From Mycobacterium sp. NBC_00419 (lineage in GTDB: Bacteria > Actinomycetota > Actinomycetes > Mycobacteriales > Mycobacteriaceae), in contig NZ_CP107931.1 of NCBI RefSeq assembly GCF_036023875.1, positions 1,550,001-1,614,000 on the forward strand: a stretch of DNA of 64,000 nt, written 5' to 3'. Below, piece after piece: positions 1 through 9,363 of this stretch (positions within the stretch are counted from its first letter, which is position 1; each line of letters opens with the position of its first letter). A model generated the notes under the pieces. It did not search any database and had not been told where the DNA came from. It saw nothing but the letters and a program-made list of their open reading frames with translations. The translations under genes were made by a program, and so were the position numbers.

Positions 1-512
1 ATCTCTTCGGAGGCCGTCGAACTCAGCGCGACGACGAGGTCGTCCGACCACGCGAGCAAGGTCTCACGGTCTTCGGGTGCCACCCCGAGCATGTCGCCGA
101 TGACGGCCATCGGCAGCGGTGCGGCCAGATCGCGGACGAAGTCGCATTCGCCGCGTTCGCAGACCGCGTCGATCAACGTGTCACACAGGGCCTCAATGGA
201 TTCCGACTTGTCCCTGACCTGCTTGCGGGTAAAGCCGGCGTTGACGAGCTTGCGCCGCAACAGGTGCGCGGGGTCGTCCATGTCGATCATGTGGGGCAGG
301 GCCGGTGTGCTGGGGCGGATACCGCCGGCGTTGGAGAACAGTTCGGGGTTGCGTTCGGCATCGATCACGGCGCGGTAGGTCGCGGCGGCGGCCAGGCCGT
401 TGTTGTCGCGGAACACCGGCTGGTTGGCGCGCATCCAGCGGTAGGCCTCGCGGGCGTCGCCGCCGGCATAGAACCGGCCGTCGGTCAGGTCGATGTCCGG
501 CTTGACTGGCAC
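1..512 (-). CDS. cyp142: Cytochrome P450 CYP142 (N-terminal part; gene runs off the window)
   Basis: Steroid C26/C27 monooxygenase that starts oxidation of the cholesterol side chain. About 170 N-terminal residues are visible. They match my memory of M. tuberculosis CYP142A1 closely: AYRWMRANQPVFRD, a PELFSNAGGIRP stretch, MIDMDDPAHLLRRKLVNAGF (the B-C loop and C-helix WxxxR equivalent), then DFVRDLAAPLPMAVIGDMLG. The oxygen-binding and heme-cysteine motifs lie outside the window. The GTG at 512 is chosen because it reproduces the N-terminal length of CYP142. It lies 24 nt after the mutT2 stop, which is in the same frame, so the two genes are probably co-transcribed. No KstR-type box is seen in that gap. 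Family assignment is firm; substrate is inferred from the family. Confidence 0.9.
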   Translation of the reverse strand, partial: MPVKPDIDLTDGRFYAGGDAREAYRWMRANQPVFRDNNGLAAAATYRAVIDAERNPELFSNAGGIRPSTPALPHMIDMDDPAHLLRRKLVNAGFTRKQVRDKSESIEALCDTLIDAVCERGECDFVRDLAAPLPMAVIGDMLGVAPEDRETLLAWSDDLVVALSSTASEE

Positions 513-536
513 GCCCAGATCATAGGGCGCAAAGGC

Positions 537-926
537 TCACCGCCCGAGGCGTTTCGAGAGCTCCGGCAGCCAGGCCCGATCGGCGGGCACCCACGGCAGA
601 TCCTCGATGTCGGCAGCGGTCACCCAGCGCAACTCGCCGTGGTCGTGCGGGTGCAGGGTGCCGCCGGTGTGGGTGACGAGGTAGGCGCGCAGGATCAGTG
701 CGTCGCCGATGGGTACGTCCTCGCCCAGCCGTTCGCCGACAGCGACGTCGACACCGAGCTCTTCGCGGAGCTCGCGGGTCAGTGCCTGCGCCTCGGTCTC
801 CCCCGCCGCGACCTTGCCGCCGGGCAGTTCCCACAGACCCGCCAGCTCAGGTGGCCGCCGGCGCTGTGCGACCAGCAGCGCCGGGCCGTCGATCAGCGCA
901 CCGGCGACGACGATCTGGGTGGGCAC
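537..926 (-). CDS. mutT2: Nudix hydrolase MutT2
   Basis: Small nucleotide pyrophosphohydrolase of 129 residues. A complete Nudix box is visible around residues 37-59 (GGKVAAGE...REL.EELGV), with the metal-binding REL.EE core. The N-terminus (QIVVAGA...LVAQR.RPPELAG.WELPGGKVAAGET) resembles mycobacterial MutT2 (Rv1160), known to hydrolyse dCTP and 5-methyl-dCTP and, more weakly, 8-oxo-dGTP. The neighbours (pterin dehydratase, pimE) repeat the M. tuberculosis order, which supports orthology. The GTG start at 926 has a TACCGT -10 element 7 nt upstream, so the mRNA is probably leaderless. Confidence 0.9.
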   Translation of the reverse strand: MPTQIVVAGALIDGPALLVAQRRRPPELAGLWELPGGKVAAGETEAQALTRELREELGVDVAVGERLGEDVPIGDALILRAYLVTHTGGTLHPHDHGELRWVTAADIEDLPWVPADRAWLPELSKRLGR

Positions 927-933
927 CCGTGTG

Positions 934-939
934 ACGGTA
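934..939 (-). promoter_or_regulatory. Predicted -10 element of mutT2 (leaderless)
   Basis: TACCGT fits TANNNT and lies 7 nt before the GTG start at 926, so transcription would begin at or next to the start codon. Inferred from sequence only. Confidence 0.4.
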
Positions 940-949
940 CTATCGCCGG

Positions 950-3900
950 CTACTGCGCAACCGGCCCGACGATCGCCAGCTCGTAGTCATTGGCCTGCCA
1001 TCCATTCATGAACGCGCCGATGGGCACCACTGCGCCCTTGCCGTTTTCGGGACCGCTGTCGTTGAGGTAGACCTTGCCCTTCTTCAGGTCGACCGCGATC
1101 ACCACCACTGCATGGTCGAGCTCTACCCAGTTGGGAGTTCCGGAGGGCGAATAGCCCTCTGTGGCATTCCAGATGACTGAACTGTTGACCGTCACCATGG
1201 CCGCATTGCCCCGGGCCAGAGCCGCCGCCAGGTCGTTGAGAGCCAGCTGGCCCTGCTGCGCGGTTGCCGCTGTGATGGTCTTGCCATTCTCGTCATACGT
1301 CCCGTATCTGGTGACGGCCGCGGTGACGTCGTAATACTTCTGGATCATCACCGCGACGTCGGTCAAAGCCGCTCCCTCCTCGATGTTCTGGTCGAGATAC
1401 ATCTTGTGACCAGGGGAGGCGACGCTGTCAGTGACCTTGGCATTGGCAACCACTTCTGCCTCAGACGGCTCGGTTCCGGTGATCTGGCCGACCGCCATGG
1501 CCCCCGCCATCAGCGAGCAGTTGTAGTAGCTCTGCTTCGTCCACCACTGCTTGTTGCTCTCGTTGCCGTATACACCTTCTCCGGTGATGGTGAGGGTGAC
1601 CTGCTCCTGAATGGTGTCCTCGCCGGCGACACCCAACCGGATAGCGAGGGTGTGCAGCGCGTCTTGCACCACACCCAAGAGCCCGGTCTCGGCGGCCGCG
1701 GCTCCGTTGTCCACGGTCACGATGAAGTGATCGGTGATGCCGGGTCCGACCAGAGCCGGATCGGGGGTGTAGGTGAATTCGCCCGTGTTCTCGTTGAGCT
1801 CGAGGGTGCCGTACTTCGGTCCGCTGCTGACCGAATAGGTCGCCGAGTACCCATTGTTGCTGTTGCCGTTGATGTTTCCGGTAATGACCTTGCCGACATC
1901 ACTTTGGGCGCTCAGTTCGGGATTCGCAGTCGGAGCTGAGTTGAAAAAGATATAGCTCAGTCGGTGCTCGATATCGGTCCACAGCGTCTGAAGCGTCGTC
2001 TGGAGTGTTTCCTGATGCGCCACCGTGCGGGAGCTGACGGCCTGCTGGCCGCCGGTACCGTTGTGCCCCGCGGTACCCCCCGCGCCCTGCTGACCGGGGC
2101 CGCCGCCGTTGCTGGCCGTGCCCGCGAGGCCACCGTCACCGCCGGCTCCGCCGAACCCACCTTCTCCGCCGCCGCCACCTAGATCTTCGCCGCCGTCACC
2201 GCCGTCACCGCCGGTGCCGCCGTTGCCGCCATTACCGGCGTTCTTGCCGGCCCCGCCAGTACCACCGGTGGCACCGTCGCCGCCCTGGCCACCGTCGGCG
2301 CTCGACTGGGTCGCCGATCCCGCTCCGCCGGCTCCGCCCTGCCCACCGGCGCCACCGCGGCCGCCCGTCGCGCCGGTCTCGTTGGTGCCACTGTTGCCGC
2401 CGTTGCCACCGAGGCCGCCTTTACCTCCGGCTCCGCCTGCGCCGGCTTCCGCGGCCGTCGTGGCGTTCCCGCCTACACCGCCGACGCCGCCCTGGCCCCC
2501 GACACCACCGATTCCGCCGACGTGGTCGGCGTCCCCGGCGTTACCACCCAAGCCTCCGTTTCCGCCGCTTCCGCCGGCCCCACCCGCACCGCTGCTGCCG
2601 GCATCGCCGTCGGACGAAACCAGGAAGAAGTACCGGCCAGTGCCCCCGTCGCCACCCCGGACACCGCCGGCACCACCGGCCCCACCGTCGCCGCCGGCAC
2701 CACCGGCGCCACCGCTGTCACCCACGCTGGCATCTGCCCCCTCGGCGCCTCTGCCACCGTTGCCGCCGTTACCGCCGGCGCCGGCGCTGCCGCCCACACC
2801 GCCCACACCGAACAACCAACTTCCGTTGCCGCCGTCACCGCCGCTGCCACCTGCTCCACCGGTCAGCCCGGCGCCGCCGTCCGGTTGCGCAACGGTGCCA
2901 TTCGTGCCGACTCTGCCGGTCTCGCCGGCGCCGCCGTCGCCGCCCCTGCCGCCTGCGCCGAAGACGGACAGCAACCCGGTGCTACCGCCGTCGCCGCCGT
3001 CGCCGCCACCCGCGCCACCGGCTCCGCCGCTGCCGCCATTACCCATCCAGAGTCCCGCGGCGCCGCCGGCTCCGCCTTTGCCACCGGCCGGGCCGGCGCC
3101 GCCGGCACCACCGGCACCACCGTTAGCGAACACGGAGAGCACGCCACCGCTGCCCCCGGTACCACCGGTCCCGCCGGTCCACCCCGCCCCGCCGGCGCCA
3201 CCGGCACCGGCGTCGCCGGAGAGCGATAACACTCCGGTGCCACCGCCCCCGCCGCCGGCTCCACCGGTTGACCCCTCGGGGATCGCATTCCCGCCGTTGC
3301 CTCCGCGTCCCCCACGCCCGAGCCACAGCCCACCGCTGCCACCGGCACCACCGGCACCGCCGACACCGGTGGCCGACGTGCCGTTGTAAACCCCTCCGGC
3401 ACCGGCATTTCCGCCATCGCCGAGCAGTCCGGCCGAGCCGCCATCGCCGCCGCCGGCACCCGCACCGCCAACAGTGGTCTCCGCACCCGCGCCACCGGCA
3501 CCGCCGTTGCCCGCCACCAGACCGCCAGACCCGCCGTTGCCACCCTTACCGCCGTTGACCCCGGCACCGCCGTCGCCGCCGTCACCGAACCAGCCGGCCG
3601 AGCCGCCGTTACCGCCGTTGAAGCCGTTTCCGCCATTTCCGAGGAAGCCGCCGTTGCCCCCCTGGCATGCGGTTGATCCGGTGCATGTCTCGCCCGTCCA
3701 GGAATAGCCGTTCCCGACGATGATCCCGCCGTTGGGATGTGCGGCAGTGCCATTGCCGAAGAAGACGCTCACGATGGAATCGAGGCCGACCTGGCCTGCC
3801 ACAGTTGCCGACCCCGGTGCCGTCGCAACCGATGCGGCGCGAGTGACCGAGACCGTACCGGTGTCGCCGGCCGGACTGGTGGCCCGCTTCGCGCTGGCGG

Positions 3901-4276
3901 CTTGCCTGACGGCGCCTGCCGACGCGACGGGCTTGTCGGTGTCGAGCTTGGAGCCCGACGCCGACACCGTGCTCGCGGCCCGCGCTCGCGGACCCGCGTG
4001 TGATGACTTCGAATGACCCGTCGAGGGCGAGGTGCCACTCGAGGAGGCCGACCCCGCCGATCCTGCCGACCCGGTTGCATCGGCGGATGCCACCGCCGGC
4101 ACCGAGGCGATGGCAGCGCCGATCCCCAGGAGGATCGCGGACGCACCGACCCACGCGGTGAATCGGGAGTCGGGCTTCGATATCGCCAACCCCCCGAACT
4201 CGACGGGCAGCGCTCGTAGCCACCCGGCGGTGGTTACATACCGCGACTTGGCCTTCTCGTCATCGACCGACAGCAT
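950..4276 (-). CDS. Exported PGRS-type glycine-rich protein with C-terminal C39-like cysteine peptidase domain
   Basis: 1108 residues from the ATG at 4276, which has GGGAGG 7 nt upstream; an upstream ATG at 4318 lacks such a site. Order: a short charged N-terminus with [10 protein letters not shown], a hydrophobic export segment at about 40-62 ending near ASA-DA, a Ser/Thr/Ala linker, then roughly 570 residues of GGxGG/GAGG repeats with the PGRS-like phrase [16 protein letters not shown] cadherin/VCBS-like beta domain follows (about 800-900; [38 protein letters not shown]). The last 200 residues look like a papain-fold C39 domain with Cys920 (YYNCSLMAG), His1055 (ELDHAVVV) and Asp1073 (LNDSG). 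No PE domain is present. Likely surface or secreted; the peptidase substrate is unknown. The repeat region has long open frames on both strands, but only this frame carries the signal and end domains. Confidence 0.85.
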   Translation of the reverse strand: MLSVDDEKAKSRYVTTAGWLRALPVEFGGLAISKPDSRFTAWVGASAILLGIGAAIASVPAVASADATGSAGSAGSASSSGTSPSTGHSKSSHAGPRARAASTVSASGSKLDTDKPVASAGAVRQAASAKRATSPAGDTGTVSVTRAASVATAPGSATVAGQVGLDSIVSVFFGNGTAAHPNGGIIVGNGYSWTGETCTGSTACQGGNGGFLGNGGNGFNGGNGGSAGWFGDGGDGGAGVNGGKGGNGGSGGLVAGNGGAGGAGAETTVGGAGAGGGDGGSAGLLGDGGNAGAGGVYNGTSATGVGGAGGAGGSGGLWLGRGGRGGNGGNAIPEGSTGGAGGGGGGTGVLSLSGDAGAGGAGGAGWTGGTGGTGGSGGVLSVFANGGAGGAGGAGPAGGKGGAGGAAGLWMGNGGSGGAGGAGGGDGGDGGSTGLLSVFGAGGRGGDGGAGETGRVGTNGTVAQPDGGAGLTGGAGGSGGDGGNGSWLFGVGGVGGSAGAGGNGGNGGRGAEGADASVGDSGGAGGAGGDGGAGGAGGVRGGDGGTGRYFFLVSSDGDAGSSGAGGAGGSGGNGGLGGNAGDADHVGGIGGVGGQGGVGGVGGNATTAAEAGAGGAGGKGGLGGNGGNSGTNETGATGGRGGAGGQGGAGGAGSATQSSADGGQGGDGATGGTGGAGKNAGNGGNGGTGGDGGDGGEDLGGGGGEGGFGGAGGDGGLAGTASNGGGPGQQGAGGTAGHNGTGGQQAVSSRTVAHQETLQTTLQTLWTDIEHRLSYIFFNSAPTANPELSAQSDVGKVITGNINGNSNNGYSATYSVSSGPKYGTLELNENTGEFTYTPDPALVGPGITDHFIVTVDNGAAAAETGLLGVVQDALHTLAIRLGVAGEDTIQEQVTLTITGEGVYGNESNKQWWTKQSYYNCSLMAGAMAVGQITGTEPSEAEVVANAKVTDSVASPGHKMYLDQNIEEGAALTDVAVMIQKYYDVTAAVTRYGTYDENGKTITAATAQQGQLALNDLAAALARGNAAMVTVNSSVIWNATEGYSPSGTPNWVELDHAVVVIAVDLKKGKVYLNDSGPENGKGAVVPIGAFMNGWQANDYELAIVGPVAQ
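2060..3660. repeat. PGRS-type GC-rich degenerate repeat (GGN GGN codons)
   Basis: Imperfect triplet and nonanucleotide repeats of the form GCCGCCGGT/GCCACCGGC on the plus strand encode Gly-Gly-Ala/Asn-Gly on the minus strand. The run is interrupted every 60-100 nt by phrases such as GLLSVFG or GLWLGRGG. Such tracts are slippage- and recombination-prone. Confidence 0.85.
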
Positions 4277-4389
4277 CAGTGACCCTCCCGAATTCCACGA
4301 ACCCACCGTTGCTGCCACATCCCGACCGACTGTGCGACAACCCGTCGATCACCCTAGGGACGGCCGGTCGACGGCGCACAGCAATTAAC

Positions 4390-4399
4390 TGAAATTTCA
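4390..4399. promoter_or_regulatory. AT-rich palindrome between the PGRS-type gene and the dehydratase gene
   Basis: TGAAATTTCA is a perfect 10-bp palindrome in an AT-rich patch of the 199-nt divergent intergenic region. It is a candidate operator or promoter core for either gene; no cognate regulator is identified. Confidence 0.3.
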
Positions 4400-4475
4400 A
4401 CAAAATCGTCAACGTCGGTGCCCGATGTTCGCCAGTTCAAGGTTTGGTCCGCGGCTCGATCGGAGACACTGAAGT

Positions 4476-4763
4476 ATGGCTGTGCTGACCGATGAACAAG
4501 TAGACGCCGTCACCGAGGATCTCGACGGCTGGCAACGCCTCGACGGCGCGCTACGCCGCTCGGTGACGTTCGACGCCTTCCTCGACGGTATCGAGGCGGT
4601 GCGCCGGGTGGCCGAACACGCCGAGCGTGCCGACCATCACCCTGATATCGACATCCGTTGGCGGACTGTCACTTTCGCCCTCGTTACGCATTCCGAGGGC
4701 GGGATCACCGACAAGGACGTTCAGCTGGCCCGGGAGATCAACGAGATCCTCGGCGACCGCTAA
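4476..4763 (+). CDS. Pterin-4a-carbinolamine dehydratase
   Basis: 95 residues, the usual length of the PCD/DCoH family. The signature [16 protein letters not shown], followed by [16 protein letters not shown], contains the family's active-site histidines. The enzyme dehydrates 4a-hydroxytetrahydropterin; in bacteria without aromatic amino acid hydroxylases the physiological pterin is unclear. GGAGA lies 9 nt before the ATG. The 3' end overlaps the 3' end of pimE by 26 nt (convergent). The position next to pimE matches Rv1159A of M. tuberculosis. Confidence 0.9.
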   Translation: MAVLTDEQVDAVTEDLDGWQRLDGALRRSVTFDAFLDGIEAVRRVAEHAERADHHPDIDIRWRTVTFALVTHSEGGITDKDVQLAREINEILGDR

Positions 4764-5916
4764 CGGCGATCCAGCCCAGCGTCGCCAGCGTCGCCACCAG
4801 GTAGATCAACCCGGCCCAGGCCAGATACCACGGCCGGCTGATCTGCCAGATCGTCGGCTGGGCGAAGCTCAGCAGCCACGGCACACCGATCAGGGTGAGC
4901 ACCAGCCAGCCCCAGCCCAGCAGCCGCGCGCCGGGGTGATCCCGCCACGGGCCGTGGATGAGCCAGATCATCAAGGGCACCAACCACACCCAGTGATGGG
5001 TCCATGAGATCGGCGAGATCAGCAGGCCAAACAGTTGCACCACCAGCAGCGAGCCCAGCCGGTCGCGGTCGCCGTCCACACCCAGGGCCCGCCAGGCCAG
5101 CACCGCCAGCACAGCCGTCACCGCGATCGCCGCGAGCACCAGCGGGCCGTAGCCCGCGTCGTGGCCGAGGATGCGGGAGATGCCGCCCCGCCACGACTGG
5201 TTGAACGACGTGCCGATGGGTCCGATCCGGCTGGCATCGCCGAGTAGGTCGGTGAAGTAGTAGCGGGCCTGCTGGCCGATCACCAGGATCGACAGTCCGA
5301 CGGTGGCGAAGAAGACCACCGCCGAGAAGAGCGCCGCGCCCCAGCGGCGCATGCCCAGGAAGTACAGCCCGGTGACCGCCGGGGTGAGCTTGATGCCGGC
5401 GGCCAGCCCGACCAGCAGACCCGAAAGCCACCAGCGCGAACTGTAGGCGGCGTACAGCACGCCGAGCACGAGGATGACGTTGACCTGGCCGTAGTCGAAG
5501 GTGCTGCGCAGCGGCTCGATCCAGATGGCCACCGCGGTCCACAGCATGGCGGTTCGGTGGCCGTCGGCGATGCCGAGCAGTCGCTGACTCACCCGCACCA
5601 CGCCGTAGAGCGCAGCGACGATGCCGACCTGCCAGCAGAACGCGACGAGGCCGAACGGCAGCAGGTGCAGCGGGTAGAACAGCAGCGCGGCGAACGGCGG
5701 GTAGGTGAACGGCAGCGGGAAGTCAGGGGTCTGGTCGGCGTAGACGTAGGAGTACAGCGTGCCGGGGTGATCGAGCGCGGCCGCACCGCCGATGTAGACG
5801 TGTAGGTCGACGAAGTTCGCGCCGTTGGGCACCAGGTAGGTCCAGGCCAGCCGGGCGGCCACCGATACAGCAAGGGCCACGGGGGCAAGCCGGGCCGCCC
5901 GGGCCGTCGTGTTCAC
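4738..5916 (-). CDS. pimE: Polyprenol-phosphate-mannose-dependent alpha-(1,2)-mannosyltransferase PimE
   Basis: 392-residue GT87 membrane glycosyltransferase that converts Ac1PIM4 to Ac1PIM5 on the periplasmic face, using polyprenyl-phosphomannose. About ten hydrophobic segments are visible. The first extracytoplasmic loop carries the family Asp (NFVDLHVY, about residue 38), in the position of the catalytic Asp described for PimE. Other recognisable parts are [37 protein letters not shown] and [11 protein letters not shown]. The neighbours mutT2, the dehydratase and the two Ala/Pro-rich exported proteins reproduce the Rv1157c-Rv1160 cluster. Confidence 0.93.
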   Translation of the reverse strand: MNTTARAARLAPVALAVSVAARLAWTYLVPNGANFVDLHVYIGGAAALDHPGTLYSYVYADQTPDFPLPFTYPPFAALLFYPLHLLPFGLVAFCWQVGIVAALYGVVRVSQRLLGIADGHRTAMLWTAVAIWIEPLRSTFDYGQVNVILVLGVLYAAYSSRWWLSGLLVGLAAGIKLTPAVTGLYFLGMRRWGAALFSAVVFFATVGLSILVIGQQARYYFTDLLGDASRIGPIGTSFNQSWRGGISRILGHDAGYGPLVLAAIAVTAVLAVLAWRALGVDGDRDRLGSLLVVQLFGLLISPISWTHHWVWLVPLMIWLIHGPWRDHPGARLLGWGWLVLTLIGVPWLLSFAQPTIWQISRPWYLAWAGLIYLVATLATLGWIAVSGRRGSR

Positions 5917-6156
5917 CCCAAGACTGTAGCCAGTTTCAGATGGCCGTTGACTGCATCGAGTCTGCGGTCAGATCGCACGCTGTCGGCGTGTCGCCGATCT
6001 GTGCGCAGAGTCGATTTCCGGCTTTTTCCGACGCCGCGCATCACCGTAGGCAATCACTGCCGTAACGGTTGGATAAACGCCACACGTGTCACTTGAGTAA
6101 CTCTAGTAACGGACTACCTTCGGGTACAGACCTGCCATCGAAGGATTGGGATCACC

Positions 6157-6717
6157 ATGTCACGTTTCACAAAGCTGTTCGCTGCCAACGCAATTGCGGC
6201 CGCCGGACTGTGCTCGGCGGCACTGGCACTGAGCCCCGCCGCGGCCGCCGATCCGGCTGTCTCGCCCGCCATACCCGGCGTGCCGGCGCTCAACATGCTC
6301 CAGCAGTTCGCCACCAACCCGGCCAGCGCCGCAGCCCTGCTGCAGACGGCGGCCACCGCCCTGAGCGGGGCGTCGGCCATCACCGGCACGCCTGCGCAGA
6401 CGGTTCCCGTCTCGCCGATCGGCGGCGCACCGGCCACCGCGCCGCTGCCGGGCATGCCCGCCCCGGCCCCGACCGCCGGAGGCATGGCCGGACCGATCAT
6501 CCCGCTGCTCAACCAGCTCGGCGTGCCCGGCAACCTGGCCAACCTGACGCCTGACTCGGTGCCGTTCCCGGTGGCCATCGGCAACACGCCGGCCATCGCG
6601 AACGCGCCGGTGAACGCGCCGGGCGAGGTGCCGCCGGCCAGTAACCCGCCGATCGCGCCGACCACCCCGGGCGGCGCCGGCCTCGGCCAGCTGCTGCCGC
6701 TGTCCGCTCTGCCCTGA
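6157..6717 (+). CDS. Exported Ala/Pro-rich protein (Rv1158c-like)
   Basis: 186 residues with a Sec signal peptide (MSRFTKLFAANAIAAAGLCSA..., cleavage expected near AAAADP) and a low-complexity Ala/Pro/Gly mature part. No enzymatic motif is visible. Its repeated phrase LQQFATNPASAAALLQTAA is echoed in the next gene (IQQAAGNPSSAQSLLLAA), so the pair probably arose by duplication. It lies divergent from pimE and 29 nt upstream of the second paralogue. By order it corresponds to M. tuberculosis Rv1158c. Function unknown; a cell-wall role is plausible from export and the pimE linkage. Confidence 0.8.
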   Translation: MSRFTKLFAANAIAAAGLCSAALALSPAAAADPAVSPAIPGVPALNMLQQFATNPASAAALLQTAATALSGASAITGTPAQTVPVSPIGGAPATAPLPGMPAPAPTAGGMAGPIIPLLNQLGVPGNLANLTPDSVPFPVAIGNTPAIANAPVNAPGEVPPASNPPIAPTTPGGAGLGQLLPLSALP

Positions 6718-6746
6718 CCGTCAACAACCCGATAAGGGAGCACACC

Positions 6747-7811
6747 GTGCTGATTGCCAAGCTGTCCGCCGGCCTGACCGCCGCCGCGCTCGTCGCGGCC
6801 TTGAGTCTGGCTCCGGTCGCGACCGCCGACCCGACCATTCCGCTGGATCCCGGCCAGCTGCCCGGACTCGACGCCGTGCAGAGCCTGAGCCCGGTCATCC
6901 AGCAGGCCGCCGGCAATCCCTCATCGGCGCAGTCGCTGCTGCTGGCCGCCGCCTCCCAGCTGGCCGGCAATGCCACCACGCCGGCCGGTTCGGCGGCGCT
7001 GGCTCAGCAGGTCACCAAGTTCGTGCAGGAGGGCGGGGCCGCGGGCCCGTCGGCCGCGATGCCTGTGGGGGCAACCCCCGCCGCCCAGGCGTTGACCGGC
7101 GTCGCACACGGCACCGCGCCGTTGATGACGCCCGGCACCGGCAACGGCCCCGTCCCCCTGCCTGAACACCTGCCCGCACCCGGCGCCGCCTACGGCGGAG
7201 AGGCTCACCTGCCGGAGGGCATCGATCCGATGCACGCCGTCGGACCGGCTCCCGACGCGCTGCCCGAGGTACCGACCCCGGTCACCACCGTGGCCCCGGC
7301 AGCCCCGGCCGCCGTTCCGGCCGCGAACTCGATTGCGGCACCGGCTCCTGCCGCTGCACCGGCGCCCGCACCTGCCGCTGCCGCACCCAACTACGACCCG
7401 GCCGCCCCGCCGACGCAGGACTTCATGTACCCGTCGATCTCCAACGGGTGCCTGAAGGACGGCGGCAACGTGATCGCGACCGCGATTTCGGTCGCCGGTC
7501 CGGCCAAGATTCCGACCCCCGGCCCGGGACCCGGCCAGACGGCGTACGTGTTCACCGCGGTGGGCACACCGGCTCCGGCCGCCGAGCAGAAGCTGCCGCT
7601 GAACGTCACGTGGGTCAACCTGACCACCGGCAAGTCGGGCAGCGCCACGCTCAAGCCCAATCCGGACATCAACTCCGCCGGACCGACCACGCTGACCGCC
7701 ATCGCCGACACCGGCTCGGGCAGCATCATGTCGACGGTCTTCGGCCAGGTGACCACTGTCGACAAGCAGTGCACCTTCATGCCGACGATCGGTTCCACCG
7801 TCGTGCCGTGA
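6747..7811 (+). CDS. Exported Ala/Pro-rich protein (Rv1157c-like)
   Basis: 354 residues from a GTG preceded by AAGGGAG. A signal peptide ends near VATADP. The first about 100 residues share the NPSSAQSLLLAA helical phrase with the previous gene. A Pro/Ala-rich linker spans about 150-215, followed by a globular domain (about 216-354; FMYPSISNGCLKDGGNVIATAISVAGPAKIP..., ending KQCTFMPTIGSTVVP) with two cysteines that may form a disulfide. Likely co-transcribed with the previous gene. By order it matches Rv1157c; no known activity. Confidence 0.8.
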   Translation: MLIAKLSAGLTAAALVAALSLAPVATADPTIPLDPGQLPGLDAVQSLSPVIQQAAGNPSSAQSLLLAAASQLAGNATTPAGSAALAQQVTKFVQEGGAAGPSAAMPVGATPAAQALTGVAHGTAPLMTPGTGNGPVPLPEHLPAPGAAYGGEAHLPEGIDPMHAVGPAPDALPEVPTPVTTVAPAAPAAVPAANSIAAPAPAAAPAPAPAAAAPNYDPAAPPTQDFMYPSISNGCLKDGGNVIATAISVAGPAKIPTPGPGPGQTAYVFTAVGTPAPAAEQKLPLNVTWVNLTTGKSGSATLKPNPDINSAGPTTLTAIADTGSGSIMSTVFGQVTTVDKQCTFMPTIGSTVVP

Positions 7812-7830
7812 TCGGCGAAACACCGCGCTA

Positions 7831-7852
7831 GGGTTGGCAGTACGCCCAACCC
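7831..7852 (+). terminator. Short hairpin between the Rv1157c-like gene and the WS/DGAT gene
   Basis: GGGTTGG and CCAACCC form a 7-bp stem around an 8-nt loop, 15 nt before the WS/DGAT start. No T-tract follows, so it may be a weak terminator or a 5' leader structure. Confidence 0.3.
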
Positions 7853-7867
7853 AGGATCGGCCCGCCA

Positions 7868-9271
7868 ATGGAGACGCTCGACCCGATCGACGCCCTGATG
7901 CTCACCGGCGAGTTGCTGTCGAGCCCGATGCACGTCGCCGTGGTGATGATCCTGTCCCCGCCTCCAGGCGTCGACAGCCGCCGCTATGTCGAGGCGCTCT
8001 ACGAGGACAGCCTCAGCTCGACCGCACCGATCGACCCGCGGCTGCGCCGCAGGCCCTACCGGGGTATCGACACCGCCGGGGTGTGGGTGTGGCGCGAGGC
8101 CGACGACATCGACCTTCGCCACCACATGCAGCGGCGCACGCTGCCGCACGGGGCGGGCCCGGAGGCGTTGTGGGAGCTGGTATCTCAGCTTCACGCACTG
8201 CCGCTGGACCGCTCGGCACCGATGTGGATGTCGTATCTGATCGACGGCCTCGACGACGGGCGCTTCGCCTTCTACATCAAGGTGCACCACATCGTCGTCG
8301 ACGGGGTGGCTGGCCTGAAGATGATCGGCGACTCCCTGACGGCTGACCCACAGCAGCGCGACATGCCGCCGTTCTATGCCGGCACCGCCGCGCCCGAGAA
8401 GCGCACACCAGCCAGGCGGCTGCCCAACCCGCTCTCAGCGGTCAAGGCCGCAGCCGGTGTCGCAGCCTCCGGGCTGAACTTGACCCGGCACGTGGTGGCC
8501 GGCGAGCTCGCCAACATTCTCGGCAGCCTCACCACCCCGGCCGTGGCACCGCCGTTTGGCGCCCCGCACACCCGGTTCAACAGCAAGCTCGGAACACAGC
8601 GTGCGGTGGCCGCAACCAGCCTGGACCGCAACAGGATTCGGGCTGTCCAGCAGGCCGCGGGGGTGACCGGCAACGACGTCGTCACTGCGTTGATCTCGGG
8701 TGTGGTGCGGGATTGGTTGGCCGAGCAGGACGAACTGCCGCACCAGTCACTGGTGGCGATCTGCCCGGTGACGGTGCGTGATCCCGACGCGGCCGACGAC
8801 GACGAGCACGGCAACCAGTTCGGGCTCGGGCTGTGTCCGCTGGGCACGAACATCTCCGATGCCGGGCAGCGGCTCACCCTCGTGCACTACGCGATGGGCA
8901 ACGTCAAACATCAGGTGGCGGCCCAGGGACCCGGGGCGATGCTCCTGGTGCTGATGCCCGCGATCGGCCCGACCGTGTTGGCGCCCCAGGTGCCGTTCAC
9001 GTCGTGGATCCGGCCGAGCTACAACCTGCCGATCTCCAATGTGCCCGGCCCGCAGGGGCAGCGGTACTTCAACGGCTCGCACGTCGACGAGATCTATCCC
9101 GTGTCGGTGATCTACGACGGGATGGCGCTCAATGTGACGGTGTGCTCGTACGCCGACCGCATCGGGGTCGGCTACGTGGCAGACCGCGACGTGATCGCCG
9201 ACATCGACGACCTGGTTCCGCTGACCGAGAAGGCGCTGGCGGACCTGGAGGCCGCCGTCGGTGTGGCCTAA
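7868..9271 (+). CDS. WS/DGAT-family acyltransferase (wax ester/triacylglycerol synthase)
   Basis: 467 residues, typical of mycobacterial Tgs proteins. The N-terminus LDPIDALMLTGE and the catalytic HHxxxDG motif (HHIVVDG, about residue 140) are present. Family blocks in the C-terminal half include NDVVTALISG, VRDPDAADDDEHGNQFGLGLCPLGT and PSYNLPISNVPGP. Such enzymes acylate diacylglycerol or fatty alcohols from acyl-CoA at the membrane. It stands downstream of the two exported proteins and convergent to the DUF1059 gene. Which Tgs paralogue it represents cannot be told. Confidence 0.88.
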   Translation: METLDPIDALMLTGELLSSPMHVAVVMILSPPPGVDSRRYVEALYEDSLSSTAPIDPRLRRRPYRGIDTAGVWVWREADDIDLRHHMQRRTLPHGAGPEALWELVSQLHALPLDRSAPMWMSYLIDGLDDGRFAFYIKVHHIVVDGVAGLKMIGDSLTADPQQRDMPPFYAGTAAPEKRTPARRLPNPLSAVKAAAGVAASGLNLTRHVVAGELANILGSLTTPAVAPPFGAPHTRFNSKLGTQRAVAATSLDRNRIRAVQQAAGVTGNDVVTALISGVVRDWLAEQDELPHQSLVAICPVTVRDPDAADDDEHGNQFGLGLCPLGTNISDAGQRLTLVHYAMGNVKHQVAAQGPGAMLLVLMPAIGPTVLAPQVPFTSWIRPSYNLPISNVPGPQGQRYFNGSHVDEIYPVSVIYDGMALNVTVCSYADRIGVGYVADRDVIADIDDLVPLTEKALADLEAAVGVA

Positions 9272-9363
9272 TAGGCCCACCCGGTTCGCCCAGATTGACA
9301 CCACGCAGAGGAAGTACGAGAGAGCCTCTGCGTGGCCTCAATCTCGGTGTGGCCTAGTAGGCC
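9259..9363. repeat. 19-bp direct repeat pair flanking the convergent hairpin
   Basis: CGGTGTGGCCTAATAGGCC (9259-9277) and CGGTGTGGCCTAGTAGGCC (9345-9363) differ at one base. The left copy holds the WS/DGAT stop codon; the right copy holds the DUF1059 stop on the other strand. The right copy starts exactly where the hairpin ends. Confidence 0.7.
9292..9344. terminator. Convergent hairpin terminator after the WS/DGAT and DUF1059 genes
   Basis: An 11-bp perfect stem (CCACGCAGAGG / CCTCTGCGTGG, 9301-9311 and 9325-9335) has a 13-nt loop. It is extended outward by AGATTGA/TCAATCT across a 2x2 internal loop. It lies between two convergent stops and can terminate in both directions. Confidence 0.6.

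Noticed and set aside
2109..3389. 426-codon Pro-rich open frame on the plus strand
   Set aside because: It is the complement of the Gly-rich PGRS repeat: GGN codons read backwards give CCN. No signal, domain or start context; the minus frame has the export signal and end domains.
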